The position numbers and the translations under genes were made by a program. Positions 1 to 12,610 of a stretch of DNA of 64,000 bases are shown here, piece after piece; position 1 is the stretch's first letter; each line of letters starts with the position of its first letter. The DNA is from Gnetum montanum. Its lineage: Eukaryota > Streptophyta > Gnetopsida > Gnetales > Gnetaceae. The notes under the pieces are model-generated. The model ran no database searches and had not been told where the DNA came from. It was given only the letters and a program-made list of their open reading frames with translations. Location: the NCBI GenBank assembly GCA_015680685.1, contig MNCI01033474.1, positions 1,050,009 through 1,114,008 on the forward strand, written 5' to 3'.

Positions 1-3000
1 AAGTGTGGGGCAATTATGTCACAATGGGTATCGTGTTGAATTTGAAAAAGATGTTTGTAAAATATCTAAGGTTGATGATGATAAAGGTATTGCAATTATC
101 CCTATAAGAAAGAATTAGATTTAAAAGTTATAGATGCAAAAGGATGTTCATTGTCTCACTGTCACTAAAGACATAGCATGGTTATGGCATGCTTGGTTAG
201 GACATGTCAGCTTTGGCTCAATGGACCATATGAAAAAAGGAGAAATTGTAAGAGGGATGCCAAAATTTTCTTTGCTAGATAATCATGATTGTGGCATATG
301 TCAACTAGGAAAAATTACAAGGTTACCATTTCCTAGAAAAGAACATAGATCTCAAGAACAATTAGATCTTGTTCATATGGATTTATGCAATCCCATGAAA
401 ACATTGAGCCTAGGTAAAAACCAATATATGTTAATCATAGTGGATGATTTTTCAAGATTTTCTTGGGGGTATTTTATGAAATTAAAAGATCAAACATTGG
501 GATTTTTTAAAGAATTCAAGGTGGAAGTAGAAAATCAAAGTGGTAGCTCAATTAAGAAAATTTAGACAAATCATGGTGGTGAATTTTTATTAATTGAATT
601 TGGTGAATTTTGCAAGAAAAGTGGGATTATTCATCAAACAACCACATCATTCACACCTCAACAAAATGGCATTTCTGAGAGAAAGAATAGAACTATGGTT
701 GAAATGACAAGGTATCTACTTCAAATGTCAAGTTTGGAGAATAAATTTTGGGTAGAAGCTTGTGCAACATCAATATATATTTTAAATAGGATGCCATCAA
801 GATCAATTCAAAATAAAACTCCATATTAATTATGGAATGGATATCGACCCAATATCTCTCATTTGAAAATTTTGGTTCACCATGCTACATTCAAATTCCA
901 ATACAAAAAGATAAAAGCTAGATAAACAAGGACAGCCATGTATTTTTGTGGGATATTGTGCAAATTCCAAAGAATACAAGTGCTATGATGTTTCAAATAA
1001 AAATGTGGTTGATTCATGTGACATAAATTTCATGGAAGACATGTTTCAACATTATAGTGGCATGGACATCCACGGTGCTGTTTCTCCTCACTTTTCTTCT
1101 GCTACCAAAAAAGTGCCTATTTTTGCTACCAAAAATGTGTCTACTACTATCAATTCAGGACATGGATCTATGGTAGCAATAAACCAATGATTACCATAGC
1201 ATACATAGCCCTGGCATGGTCATCCATTGCAACACCATCCTCAACTTTCATTTCCTCTTCAAGGGTACACCTCTACATCAATGCCTTCTCAAATCATTTC
1301 ATCTACACCACCTTCTACCTCAACAATGTCCACCTCCTAGTAGATTCCAGCCACCTCTCAACTAGCTCAATATCATCCAGTCGCCAACATGTTGGATACA
1401 AATTTTACACAATGCATGACAAGAAGTCACTTTTGTGGAGACACTGCTTCACCAACCCAGGACATGGACTCTCTTGAAAATGCTCTTTTCACTATGATGG
1501 ACGATGAATTTTTTATGCTACTTATGCCAATGGGGGGGGGGAGCAATGATGGTTTAATGGAACCATCCACAGTCATCAAAGCTACAAAAGATAACCATTA
1601 GATTGATTCCATGGAGAAAGAGCTACATCAAATTAATAAAAAAAAAACACTTGGAGCCTAGTTCCTCATCCATTTGATAAGCCTGTTATCGGTTTAAAAT
1701 GGATATTTAAACTTAAGAGAAATCAATATGATGAAATAGAAAAATTCAAAGCTCATCTAGTTGCCAAAGGCTATCTCCAAAAACAAGGTAGAGACTTTGA
1801 TGATAAGTTTGCTCTTGTTTCATGGATTGAATCCATGAGAATCTTTCTTACCATTGCTGCACAAGCTGGCTACGTGGTTTATCAACTGGATGTGGCTTCT
1901 ACATTTCTCAATGGCATTCTTAATGAATAATTTTATGTGGAACAACCACTGGGATTCATTGATAAAGAAAAACAAAATCATGTTTACAAGCTCCATGTGC
2001 ATGGTACGCACGTATTCATGCATTTTTCATGCAAGAAGGCTTCACCAATATTCAGTCCCAAACAACAATATCAAAAAGGTATCTAGAGATTATTTTATTT
2101 GTGTTTTTTTATATGTAGATTATTTAATCTATTTTTCATCTACAATTGCATTAGGAAATAATTTTCTTAATGCCATGAAAAATAATTCGAAATGTCTGAT
2201 TTAGGAAAGATGTCATACTTTTTGGGTTTTCAAGTTATCCAAAGAACAAAATCAATTTCCATATGCCAAATGAAATTTTCCAAATCCTTAATTGAGAAAT
2301 TTGGCATGATTAATTGTAATCCTTTAGACACACCATTTTCCCTTGATACAAAACTTGCCAAGGATGATAAATCTCCCTCTATCAACCCTTCGCTATATAG
2401 ATCCCTTGTTGGTAGTTTGATGTATTTCTCCAATACTCATCTAGATATCCAATATGTTGTAAACTACCTTTCTCGGTTCATGCAAGATCCACATGAATCA
2501 CATTGGAAAGCTAAGAAATAGGTATTGCAATACCTGAGAACTACAATAGATTTTGGGATCACATTTCACTGACATAAAAATTTCAAGATATGGGGATACA
2601 CTTATGCAGACTAGGGAGGCAACCTTGAAGATTGAAAGTCAACTTCTAGTTTTTGTTTCTTCTTTGGTCCATCACTTATCTCATGGGGATCAAAGAAGCA
2701 ATCTACAGTCACCCTCTCAACAACTAAAGTAGAATACATTGCTACATTGAATGCTACTACTCAGGCCATTTGGATCCTCTTCATCTTCACTGAAATGGGA
2801 TATAAACTCAAACCTCTCATTCTCTTATACTATGATAGCACAAGTGCTATTGCAATGGCTCATAATCCTATTCATCATGGGTGTTCCAAGCACATAGATA
2901 TCAAGCATCACCATATCAGAATCTTGATCCAAGATAACATACTCAATATGGAGCATTGTGCAACTGAAGCACAAATGGTAGATACCTTTACAAATATTTT

Positions 3001-3088
3001 GAGCCATGAAAAGTTTGAGTCTTTTCAAAACTTCCTAGGAGTGGAACCTCTTACCATCATGGGGGGGTTTGCGGTATATGATGACTAG
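1..3088 (+). pseudogene. copia gag-pol remnant: pre-integrase, integrase, RT, RNase H
   Basis: The frame opens with a pre-integrase region (SVGQLCHNGYRVEF, then WLGHVSF with the zinc-binding His, and CGICQLGK with its Cys pair). Integrase core follows at about 360-900: VHMDLCNP, IVDDFSRFSW, HGGEF, then TPQQNGISERKNRT, whose Glu is the third catalytic residue. The C-terminal integrase motif FVGYCANSKEYKCY is at about 940-990. A Ser-rich linker leads to RT at 1,650-2,500 (KWIFKLKRNQYDE, AHLVAKGYLQKQGRDF, YQLDVASTFLNGILNE). RNase H ends at 3,088 with the copia tail HIDIKHHHIR. Stops at about 563, 827 and 1,928 and several frame changes break it. The RT active site reads YVDY instead of YVDD near 2,115, so the catalytic pair is damaged. 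A long-dead copy. Confidence 0.9.
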
Positions 3089-3600
3089 ATGTTCCACAAT
3101 AGAATTAGATAGATCTCACCCATTAATCTATTTTAAATAAGATGAGATCCTATTCATGTAATTCTTATCCAATTCATGTTTAGCACATCCCATATTAAGA
3201 AGATCCTTAAATATGATGATAAGGATCATTAATCTATTTTAAAGATGAGATCCTATTAATGTAATTCCTATTCAATCCATGTTTATAACATGCTATATTA
3301 AGAAGATCCTTAAATATAATGATAAGGATCATCCCCATGATTTCTGAGATTCATACTTATCTCTCCAAATCTATTCTTGGGAGATCAAGGCCTATATAAT
3401 TGTAGCAACACATATTCATTCACAATAGAAGAAATAATAGAATAGAAGACATACAGAAGTTAGAAAGTTTAACAAAAGTGTGCTTGTTCTAACAAAGTTA
3501 TTTATTTCCTTTAAGCTTAGTTCATAGATCTAGGGCCCTTTAGACTCTTCAATTTTCTTATTTTTGTTAATAAAATTTCTTTATTATCATAGGAAAAAGT
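3089..3600 (+). repeat. copia 3' LTR (boundaries approximate)
   Basis: The LTR follows the RNase H stop and a G-run (catcatggggggg, about 3,055-3,067) that could be the polypurine tract. It contains a TATA-like cctatataat near 3,390 and an AT-rich tail with aataaa-like sequence near 3,570. A first base near 3,089 (TGTTCC) is plausible. The end is not fixed. Confidence 0.55.
3122..3331 (+). repeat. tandem duplication of about 105 bp inside the copia LTR
   Basis: Two adjacent copies, 3,122-3,227 and 3,228-3,331, begin attaatctatttt and end aagatccttaaatat.atgataaggatc. They differ at about ten positions and by a small indel. Confidence 0.85.
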
Positions 3601-3639
3601 GCCTCTATTATTTTTTACTAATGATGATTTGTGCTTCAT

Positions 3640-4930
3640 GTTGTGATTTTTGATGTCTGGTTTCTATTTTTGAATTTTGATGTTTGATGACTTTGACATG
3701 GTTTATTTTTCATGGAATAGGCAATGAGTCCACATCATCCATCCATCCAATAAACTCTATGGTTTTCCTTATTCTAGAAATTTGAGGTTCCTTCCATTAA
3801 AGAAACTTTTAATCAATTGATGACCTTGGTAGTTCTAGAATTAGGAAGGATTCAAAGGTTTGTAAAGGGTTTGACTTCAAGAGGACTTAATACTCTTTGT
3901 ACTCTTCTACGTGCTTGAGTGCTTGAGTGTTTTTCATCACTTCTTACTATTCCATACCATCCACTAATAGGAAGTCAAATAAGTCTTTGCATGGTATGGT
4001 TCCCATACAGAAGTTCCAAAACAAAAAACAAAAAAAAAACACAAGAAAGAAACAATGGGAATTCAAAGCACATCCCTTAGACATGAATAAGTCCTTAAAT
4101 GGTGTGGTTCACATTTCAAAAAAAAACATGGAAATTCAATCCACACCTCTTGGACAAATAAACAAGCTACAAGCACTGGTTATGGGACTCAAATGACATG
4201 CACCTATGACTAAAGGTTCCCTCTAACTAAGGCCCTCTCTCTCACTTTCTACTTCTCTTTGTGGAATGGTGGTTATTTTGTAGAAGCATGCTTGTGTCTC
4301 AAGTGAGTGGATCGATCTTAGAGTGGTGATGCAAAGTCACTGAAAGCAACTAGTTTTGGTCTTGACTAAGGATAGATCTTATTAAGTCATTTTAACCACA
4401 AATTCCACAAGGAAATTCTTATGACCTTAATTTGTAACTCCATTCCACCTTCTCTATCATCCATTCATGCTGGCACAACTCACCTCACTATTGTGTTCTA
4501 CTCTATGTCTTGGTTTGATGTGTTGGAATTCTTGAGTATATTCTTTCTATTGCTCCTTAACTTGTCATGCCATTAAATTGACTGTGGGGCCCACAGACTC
4601 TTTAGTTGAGATTATGTAAGGATAAAAGGGCATAAGCCTACTATGGGGAGGACCCACTTGCATAGCTCTTGGTCTGGTTAGTTAAGGTCTCTTACCTTTG
4701 ACATTGCGACAATCCTATCTTTTGCATATTCCATTGAGTATTTTTCTCAATGCTCCTTAACCTTTTATCTCATTCATCCTCTAAATCAATTTTTCTCCAT
4801 TGTTCCAAATTTATGAATTTCAACACCCTCTTCTCATTTTTTCATACTCTTCTTGGCCTTTTAACCTCTCATTTGACACTAATTTCACTCAAAAACTCTT
4901 TGTATTTTGCAAGTTTGTCCAAAGTCAATG
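3640..4930 (+). other. non-coding spacer of element C upstream of the aORF
   Basis: No coding domain is recognisable; the ORFs here (for example 3,927-4,196) have no family resemblance. The segment is similar to the post-gag spacers of D (38,660-40,100, +), E (45,000-46,370, -), B (about 12,700-14,500, -) and A (21,500-22,500, -). Shared landmarks are a line around tccacatcatccat, a stretch around tccctctaactaaggccct, and the phrase taagcctactatggggaggaccca near 4,635 (D: 39,733). Its conservation as DNA without a frame suggests a structural or packaging role, or a remnant of lost coding sequence. Confidence 0.7.
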
Positions 4931-4939
4931 GTCATCAAT

Positions 4940-5030
4940 GGTGGTTAACAGTTGCATTGATGAGGCCTCATCATCAACTAGGCCCCATCAATGAGGCCTT
5001 GTCGATGGAACATAAAAACCTTATATATAC
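4940..5030 (+). promoter_or_regulatory. internal promoter-like block of element C, upstream of the aORF
   Basis: Repeated GAGGCC/CATC(G/A)ATG motifs, including AGGCCCCATCAATG at 4,980-4,993, are followed by a TATA-like cttatatatac at 5,020-5,030. The same motif (AGGCCCCATCGATG, 8,697-8,710) precedes the TATA box of C's own LTR. The block lies about 460 bp before the aORF start. Promoter activity is inferred. Confidence 0.55.
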
Positions 5031-5176
5031 TATTGAACACATTGCAATTTTTTTTCATTTTCTCATAACACATGAGAAGCTTTTGCAATTTTTCAGAGCC
5101 CAAAACCTTCCAAAGCCCATAACTTCCCAACCGTTTGTCCAAACCACTCTGTTTTCCAACCTTGCACTTAATAGAG

Positions 5177-5486
5177 GTAAGACCGTTATTGTGGGGGCCA
5201 CAACCTTAAGGTTTTCAATGAAAATTTTTAAAAAAATTTCTAACTCCCCCAAATGGTTAATAACCTTAATAACATATAAACATCAATTTTTGCACTAGTT
5301 AACACTTCCAACAACCTTCAAGATGATTTATTAATGATAACACATAAATAAAATAATAATTGGAGTAATTAAATTAGCCATAATCACAACATAGCCAAAG
5401 TGTAACCATCCTTAAGAGATAAAGGTATCCCAATTGCTTTAAGGTTACATAATAATTGCTAATACATTGTCTCATTATGATTATAG
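5177..5486 (+). other. candidate intron just upstream of the aORF start, element C
   Basis: A donor-like AGAG|GTAAGA sits at about 5,173-5,182, downstream of the internal TATA box. An acceptor-like attatgattatag ends at 5,486, immediately before the ATG. A gctaata branch-like sequence lies about 25-30 nt before the acceptor. The acceptor, but not clearly the donor, is conserved in A and B. Splicing is an inference. Confidence 0.4.
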
Positions 5487-8340
5487 ATGGCACCAAAACA
5501 AAACCACCCATAGGAAGGAGAACCCTCTCAACCACAAAAGAAGTGACCCAGAGCTAGAAGGAGCCAACAAGAACAAGCCCAAGACTTGCTAGAAGCAACC
5601 TATGTAATAGGACCTCTTCGTGAGGAGCTTGAAATGGAATCTATCCAAAAAATTCCAAAAGAAGAAGTGTTAACTAAACAATCACAGTGAGGAGAAGTTC
5701 CTGGACCCATGCCAAGGCTTAAGGTCACTTTAACTCAGGCTTTCCCAGGCATCATTAGGTCCAAAGAGACCCAATAATTAGTTCTTCAAGAGATCAAATT
5801 TGGGCCATTCCTTGAGAAAACTCTAGTGGATGTCAAGAATCAACTACAAACCTCTTCCATGTGGCCAATAATCACATCCAGTGGGAAATGGTAGATGGGA
5901 GAGATATACCTCTTCTGAAGTAATAGAAGACTAGGGTCCATTGTAAAAATCAAGGACATTCAGATGTCCTGCTTAGCAAAAGCTATCGTATAGGCACTTA
6001 GGTTCCCTAACACTAGAACACAACTGACAAAACTATCCATGAAAGGCAATCCTAAGGCTAAGAGGAAGTGGATCCAATGATCCTACAGAGTCGACCATAA
6101 AAAGTACAGCATGCTCACACCAATGGAGTGAATTTATTTTAAAATTGTAGCCTATTACCTCAACCCAACAATGAGGCCAAGTAAGGTAATCACCTTCTCC
6201 ACCCTAGCATGCACTACTCTAAATAGGAAATTTCCTATCAACCTTTCACAACTAATCTACTTAGAGATCGAGAAGCACTTTAAGAAAAATGAACATGGAA
6301 GGAAAACCCTACCCTTTCTGTGCCTCATCCAAGAACTCTGCAAAGTGGCAAGCATTGTTTGCTACTACAATACCATCAAGAATGCTACTTTAGCCCCATG
6401 GTTTAAGATCATGAAAGATAAAATGCCAACAACAACCTAAGAAGAGAAGCAACCACCACCACCACCCACTCAAGAAACAACGTTGGAGGCCTGTGTAGCC
6501 ATTGAGCATCCAAGTAAAATCCAAGAATAGTTCTTAAGCAAACAAGAGTAACATGCAAGAACGAGTGACGCAAATCCATATATATATTGACCAATGATGA
6601 ATCATCTTAATGAGGTGGCCCAAACAATTAGCTAGATGGAGAGGAGTCATCCAATTTTCCCTACCCGATGAATGCAATTTCCTACAAGTTGGATCCCAAT
6701 GCTAGGGAGGTGATAGTATCCTTATCTCAACACCATCTATTTTCAAAAATCTCTAGAAATGCCACCACCTTCTCAGTGCATTTGGAGGAAGGTGAAGGGA
6801 AAATTATCTTAGTGATGCAACACCAAGGGTAGGAAACAATAGTTGAAGTGGTTCCTAATCATGTTGCTAAAGCATTGAATGCATCCATGCATCTGTACTA
6901 GATGTATTTGCACTTTAAGATGTGTAGACATTTATAGGCATGATCAGTGGAAAGTTAAACATAGCCTAGCATGAAGAATTGCTGGAATGACTAGTGGAAA
7001 CTAGGCAATTGATTTTGGATATCTTTGATTTTTTAGAAGACATCACAACAACCCAATCGGAGTTGCTAAATGCAAACAAAAAATGCATTATTTTGGACGG
7101 GCAACTTGAAATTTCTTAAGAATGAAATCAATGCTTGACCATGAAGGTTGCTAAACTACATGCTTGACTTGCAAATCCTATGATCCTCAGCCTAGCATTA
7201 ACAAGAGATGAAGCTTTCAAACAACTTCAAGAATGATTACAAAAGGCTGAGGAGGAGCTAATTATAACCATCCTCAACTAGTCTGTAGCTAAAGAAAAAA
7301 AAATATTTAACTTAGAAGGACTTGATATAAATGCACTAGGAGAATAAGATCCTAATCACATAGAATTATCACCTACAAAATGTTAATGTTTAGAAGGACC
7401 AAATGCAAGAATTTATTCATCAACAATAGGAGTAGCTTTCTAAGGTAAACACAGAATTAAGGAGATTGATCATAGAAAATCAAAATCTATTAATGGAGGA
7501 AGTGTATGCCTTGCATCATAAGTCTACCATTGAGATCACTGCCTAGAAGAATGAGGTCCTCATGTTTGGAAAAGTGAAGAATCACTATAGACACCAGGTT
7601 GGCCTACAAAATAAAGTTGATGAAAAACACATTTAGATGGTGAAGGCAAAAATGGATGAAGCCCTCTAGCAACTCCATTAAGGAAGAGAAATGTGGAAAT
7701 TCATCATTGATGGGATCGATGCCTATAATAAAGCAAAGATCCACTTAAAAGAGTTACAAATCAAAGAAATGATAGAATATATGGAGTTGGCCAATCTCTA
7801 ATATGGAAACCTAGCAATGCTGACTACTAGACAGTTGTGGTCAAAGTTGGAGAAGCAAGTGGCTAGCTTGTATTTTTTATACAAGGTAGAGTTCAAGCAT
7901 CACAAAGACATCAAGCAGAAGCTTGAGACTACAAACACTAAACTCAAAGTTCTTAAAGCATGGTTCAAAATTAACGATCAATCGTTGAAAACCTAGCTAA
8001 ATGAATGAATAACTACCAAGAGCTGAAGGACACATTCAAGGCATTCAACATTGAACCCAAATAGTTCACTACCTAGTTTTTCAACATGAAGGAGTTATTT
8101 CTAGTAATCCCATGTCCCTAGGATGTGCTTGTTTCAACCCAAATCAATGAAGTTTTATGGATAGTGCATGATCCCAAAAGTAAGGAGGAGAAAATGAAAG
8201 CATTGATAGATGCTTTCTACCTTCCACATGAAGTTGTAGCAATAGCAGGATAGCGACAACCACCTCAACCATCATCAGTGCATGAAGCCAATGAAGGTTC
8301 CTTGGAATCTCAAGAGCCATCACTACCTAGGACCATCTGA
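5487..8340 (+). pseudogene. element C additional ORF (aORF), env position
   Basis: The start ATG (MAPKQNHP) follows the acceptor-like tag, and a matching start exists in A and B. The stop is at 8,338-8,340, giving about 950 codons broken by many stops and shifts. The N-terminal half carries SSMWPIITSSGKW, MGEIYLF and IYFKIVAYYLNPTM; the equivalent A segment reads SPLWPILSESGAWYLGE and IYFKFGTYRLFPM. This half resembles the family annotated in plants as 'putative plant transposon protein', a resemblance from memory only. The C-terminal half (about 6,900-8,100) is rich in Lys, Glu and Leu and looks like a long coiled coil, with YMELANL near 7,776. The tail is Pro/Ser/Glu-rich. No transmembrane segment or catalytic motif was seen. 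Function unknown. Confidence 0.75.
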
Positions 8341-8573
8341 TCTTCTCCCCCACACTTCACGTCATCAAGGAACATGCTATTTGATTTTAAAGAGTTGTAT
8401 CATGGTGTTCAATCTTGTGTCCTAAACACTATCATTTTTTGTAATGTGTTGATCCATACACCCAGGCACTCAATTTTTTGTCAAGTTAGTCAGCTTTTTT
8501 TGTTTGATAAAAATTAGTTAATAATCCCATACCTTCTCAAATTTTGTAAAAGGACTTTAGTATGAGTTTTCAT

Positions 8574-8588
8574 TCAGTTGTCGGGGTA
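8574..8588 (+). promoter_or_regulatory. polypurine tract of element C
   Basis: Sequence cattcagttgtcggggta directly abuts the LTR start TGATAAG. The same position in A and E reads cattcagtcatgggggta. It would prime plus-strand DNA synthesis. Confidence 0.7.
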
Positions 8589-9496
8589 TGATAAGTTGCT
8601 TTCAGTTGGTTGTGTCAACATGGCTTCGTCGATGCGACCTGGTCAACTGGGCCTCATCAACGAGGCTTAGTCAATGCATCATATCATGCATCGACGAGGC
8701 CCCATCGATGTAGTGTTAGTTTTTGGCTATAAATACGCACCTGCAAGCCACATTTATGACATCATAGATTGTAGTTATAGCAAATCTCTTACAAGTTTTC
8801 CATTTGCAGCAGGAGTCATTGAGTGTACAGATCTTTATTCGAGCATTGTTGTACCTAAGCACAATAGTGTGTACGGTAATAAAGACAAGTTTTCTAATAA
8901 ACCTTGCAACATTCTAGATAGATTAAATATTTTATTTATGCATTTAATATTTTTAATTATTTGTTAAATTTTTTCAATTATTTATTAAACATTTTCCAGA
9001 AAATAAGTTAATGAGGCAATTAAGCAAGATAGATTACACACATAAGTACAACCACTTCAAGCATAACACATATTTTCTTGGTAATTCCTATAGTGTTATT
9101 ACTTGGTGCACCCAGTGGTGTAGCACTTGGTCGCCCAGTAGTGGATACATGGGTTTAGGACATGTGCAAAAAGTGGACTAGATGCTTATGTTAGGACTAG
9201 TTAGACATTAGCTGATTAGTTAAATTAAATTAGTTAATCCAACCACTTTATTCCTCTTCAAGTACCAAAATCATAAAAATACAAAATGATAGAAATCAGA
9301 TGCCTCAATTACACTTAATCATACCAATGTACATCACAAGTGTAATTGGAAAGACAACAATTAACCTTAAGGCAAAGATTGACTTCTTAGAGGACTAGTG
9401 CATTGGAAATGATAAAGTCCATAAAATTTGACCAAATCATGCATGAATGCTTTGTGATTCATATGGTTGGGCATAGGGGTACCTCACCACTCATCA
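8589..9496 (+). repeat. 3' LTR of element C (908 bp)
   Basis: Starts TGATAAG and ends CCACTCATCA, the same inverted ends (TGATGAGT/ACTCATCA) as A, B, D and E. U3 holds several GAGGC and CATCGATG motifs at 8,625-8,710, a TATA box (ggctataaatacgc) at 8,726-8,739, and a polyadenylation signal aataaa at 8,878-8,883. The ORF at 8,674-8,967 inside it is incidental. Confidence 0.85.
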
Positions 9497-12126
9497 ATAT
9501 TGGAAGTGTCTTCTACATTGGCTAGTGTTGGTATATTCCATGGCCAAAGTAGGATCAAAAACATTTTCTTCATATTTATGAACTAGTCTATAAATTGCTT
9601 TCATTTAATGTTGAACATGTGCACAAGGTTTTAAAGCTTCTAATAGTTATTCATCCTCATGGTTATGTTCTCAAAAACTAATTTTTGATCTTCAAACTTA
9701 CTCTTGAGAACTTCAAGTTTCATATTAGCCACTTCCAACTTTTATTTTCTCTCTTTGTGAAGCTTGAACTTTCTCTCATAGAGAAGATAGGAGTTGGTTA
9801 CTTTTTTTTTCACCTCTAACTATCACTATTATGTAGTTAGCACACCAAGTTTGCATAATGAAAGTTAGCTAATTCCATGTACTAATTTCTCTCTTTAATT
9901 TGTAACTTCTTTAGATGGATGTCTACCTTGTTGTACATATTCATTCAACTCAAATGGGCTATCATGCAGCATTTCTTTACTGGAGTTTCTCAAAAGAATC
10001 ATTCATATTAGTCTTCACCAACCTTATTTCCTCTGTATTTACCTTCTTAAACATTTTGACCTAGTCCCTATAGTTATTTTTCACCTTCTTGTATTTCTAA
10101 GCTTTATTTCTCCAAAGAGGAAATCTCAATGGTCATCATATAGTGAATGGCTTGTACCTCTATGGTCAAGAGATTTCTATTTTTAATATCTAACCTCTTG
10201 AGATCTTGGTTCACTTTGATTAGCTATTTTTGTCATTACTTGATGTATTCCAACAGTTACTCTTTTTGTACCTCATCTTTCTACATGTGTTGATTTTTCT
10301 TGGTTAGAGTCTTATTCTCAATATGCATGTATAAGAGGTCTTTATTTATTGTAGTAAGAATTATATTTGATAAAGATAAATCTATCATAGAATTTTTTAT
10401 CTCCTTTGGTTTATGTTGAAGCTACTGAAAAGCTTCAATACTTATAAGGTCTCATTACAAAATGATAAGATCTAAGAATTTGATGTTGAGTTTAGTAACC
10501 TATATTACCAACCTTTAATTAATGTTGGTACCTTCTTGAGTTATGCCTGTATAATTAGGAACTCATCCCTTATCATAAGTAGCAATAAATAAACTCCTAT
10601 TATATTTTTCAAGATGTCAAAAATCTTTGAAATTGGTTACCTAGCTTCAACCAATCATTCCAACATCTCGTTATGTTGTGTTAGATTAAATACCCTTGAT
10701 ACTAGCTCCCACATATACTTGGATATCTTCCATGGTAGCAATGTCTAGAACAAATGCTATAGAAGCACTTAAAGCTTCTCCAATTCTATTAGCAACTATC
10801 TCCTAGTCCTTGTGTGGCATTATTAGAACTATTACATCTTCCTTCTTCTCCAACATAATCAATAAAGCTATAGTATTCCTAGAGATTTTAGGAAATTATT
10901 TTCTAGAGATGGACATCTTGACCTCGTATCTCAAGGTTATTGTGAATTGGAGCTTAATTCTTTTTCATGAAGAATAACTTACTTAGGTAGTCCCTTAGTT
11001 AGCTAATAGTCCTTATGACTTCATTGAGATGGCTCATGGTTAAATAATACACCAATTACTCACCACTACCACGAGAGACTTGTTGCTGCATTTTCTTCCT
11101 AAGTTACCTTAGGTCCTCTATTATTGCAATCATTTTAGATGTTGTATCCAATGCTACTAGTGGTGATGCCTCTTCTTGAAGTTTGGTGAGGTTCATATCC
11201 TTCATCATTTCCTATCAAGATGTGATAGGGCACATGTAGGTCATGTTATTAAAATAATGCATTATCTTCTTTCTTTTGCATAATTTTCTTTTGAGGAAAG
11301 GAAAGAAAATTATCTTCCTACCTCTCTTATTTTATTTAAATATCTCTAAATCTCTAGAAAAATAAGTTGGGAATGATTGACAAGGAACTTCCTAGTCAAA
11401 TTCATACATGCCCTTGTAGAGAAACTAATGATCTTACTTGGACATAACATTAAAATAAGATGAAATGTTATAATTTTGAAGTACACACTCTTCACCTTTC
11501 TAAGAGCACCATACCCCTAATAATCCACTTCATAGCAATGTTGAATCCACATCTTCTTTACCTCTACACCCACCTATGTTGGTACTTTAGCCAATTTTAC
11601 CTTAATGTTGTAAAATCTAAGGGCTTCCACTATGGCCTCCACTAAGAAGGATATGGTTATATTCTTGATCTTTATTGTTGCATCTTCCTAGAAATTTTTC
11701 TAGAAGAGATGTTTCCCTGAAATATCATCCCCCACTAGTGGAAATGATAAGCCATAGTGGTGACATCTGCAACTATACATAGATATCCTCTAGTGCAAGC
11801 TCAAAAAAAGATGCAAATTTTAGTTCTTGATGAACCATACTTTGGATTTCTTTACTTTGGACATTCTCTAGATAGGCCTCTACTAAGATTACTTCTGAGT
11901 TTGATCTTGGCTATAGTGCCTCATCCTAGCTTGATTGTCCTATTTCTATGATAGGAATCTAGCAAATAGATTTTACTTTGGTATCTTCTCTTAGAGGTCC
12001 CATAGCATGAGTTGCGTTTATAGTTTATCCTTCTTCTTGCTATTTCTATTGTCCTCTTCCTCCCCTTGGTCACTTCTCTCTAGGCTATAATTCCCTACCC
12101 ACTTGCAATCCTCATTGAGATGCCAT
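9497..12126 (-). pseudogene. element B aORF, C-terminus cut off by element C
   Basis: The start (MASQ) at 12,126 follows a gattgtag acceptor-like sequence, exactly as in element A. Shared landmarks with A and C are SPLWLIISTSGG near 11,770, EAIVEALRFYNIKVKLAKV near 11,620, VYFKIITFH in the following 150 bases, and YMELANFHYANL near 9,870. The C-terminal half is Leu/Lys/Glu-rich and coiled-coil-like. Near 9,540 it reads MFLILLWPWNIPTLANVED, matching MFSQLPCSWEVPTPSNIET of the A copy, so element C cut it about 40-50 codons before the end. Many stops and shifts. Same unknown function as in A and C. Confidence 0.7.
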
Positions 12127-12136
12127 CTACAATCAT
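12127..12136 (-). promoter_or_regulatory. splice-acceptor-like site before the B aORF start
   Basis: On the minus strand, tgattgtag immediately precedes ATGG. It is identical to element A and differs by one base from C. A cactaactaatgatg stretch, resembling a branch site, lies further upstream. Confidence 0.4.
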
Positions 12137-12529
12137 ATGCACTATCATGAACTAGTCTTATCTTTAACTTGTAGTTTATGTACCTTTTGATCATCATTAG
12201 TTAGTGTTAGCTTTGAAAAATTAATTGTTAAAGCTCTTAAGTGGTTGAAAAAGCTTAAATCTTAAGGCAAATAGGTAGTTAAATGTGTTGGTTCCTTTAC
12301 TTTTAATATTATTCTAATTATTTAAATTAACTACCTTTAAGATGTTAGAAAATTTTATTTAGAAATCACGTGTTGATGCTTCCATGACATAGATCTTATC
12401 TTCAAAAGCTTATAGGTTGAAAAATGGGTGAAATCAAATGATCTAAGAAGAAGTTATGATTCTTGAAAGTTTTAAGGTTATGAAAATGGTAAAAAATCCT
12501 CTTACTTTTAAAGGAAAATATGAAAGATT

Positions 12530-12610
12530 TTGCTAACTATCATGCATATATATGTTATTTTTGTATCACCTTAATGGAGATGTGTCAATGTAGTTGTTCA
12601 TAAAATTTTC
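12530..12610 (-). promoter_or_regulatory. possible internal promoter of element B, degenerate
   Basis: On the minus strand, ctacattgacacatctccat is followed by a TATA-like acatatatatgcatg. B's own LTR has gactccattgacaatgcat followed by cctatataaatgtg. The match is weaker than in A and C, and the case rests mainly on its equivalent position. Confidence 0.3.

Larger units (their letters stand above)
1..3600 (+). mobile_element. Ty1/copia LTR retrotransposon, 5' end outside window
   Basis: The domain order is pre-integrase, integrase, reverse transcriptase, RNase H, 3' LTR, which is the copia (Pseudoviridae) order. The 5' LTR and gag lie left of the window. The DNA that follows about 3,640 matches the 3' non-coding region of the gypsy elements (compare 38,800-38,950), so this copia element is inserted in gypsy element C. 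The exact 3' boundary, between about 3,590 and 3,650, could not be fixed because the other LTR is not visible. Confidence 0.85.
3640..9496 (+). mobile_element. gypsy element C (Athila-like), 3' portion
   Basis: Only the 3' part is in the window: non-coding spacer, internal promoter-like block, aORF, polypurine tract and 3' LTR. Its spacer matches the region after gag-PR in element D (for example the gtccacatcatccat segment at 3,729 and 38,931). It is inserted in the aORF of element B: B's minus-strand reading resumes at 9,497. The 5-bp target duplication should start with atatt at 9,497-9,501, but its partner is left of the window. Whether C has gag-pol cannot be seen. Confidence 0.8.

Noticed and set aside
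4750-5298. 182-codon plus ORF in the spacer of element C
   Set aside because: No resemblance to a protein family, no counterpart in A, B, D or E, and it overlaps the internal promoter-like block and candidate donor site.
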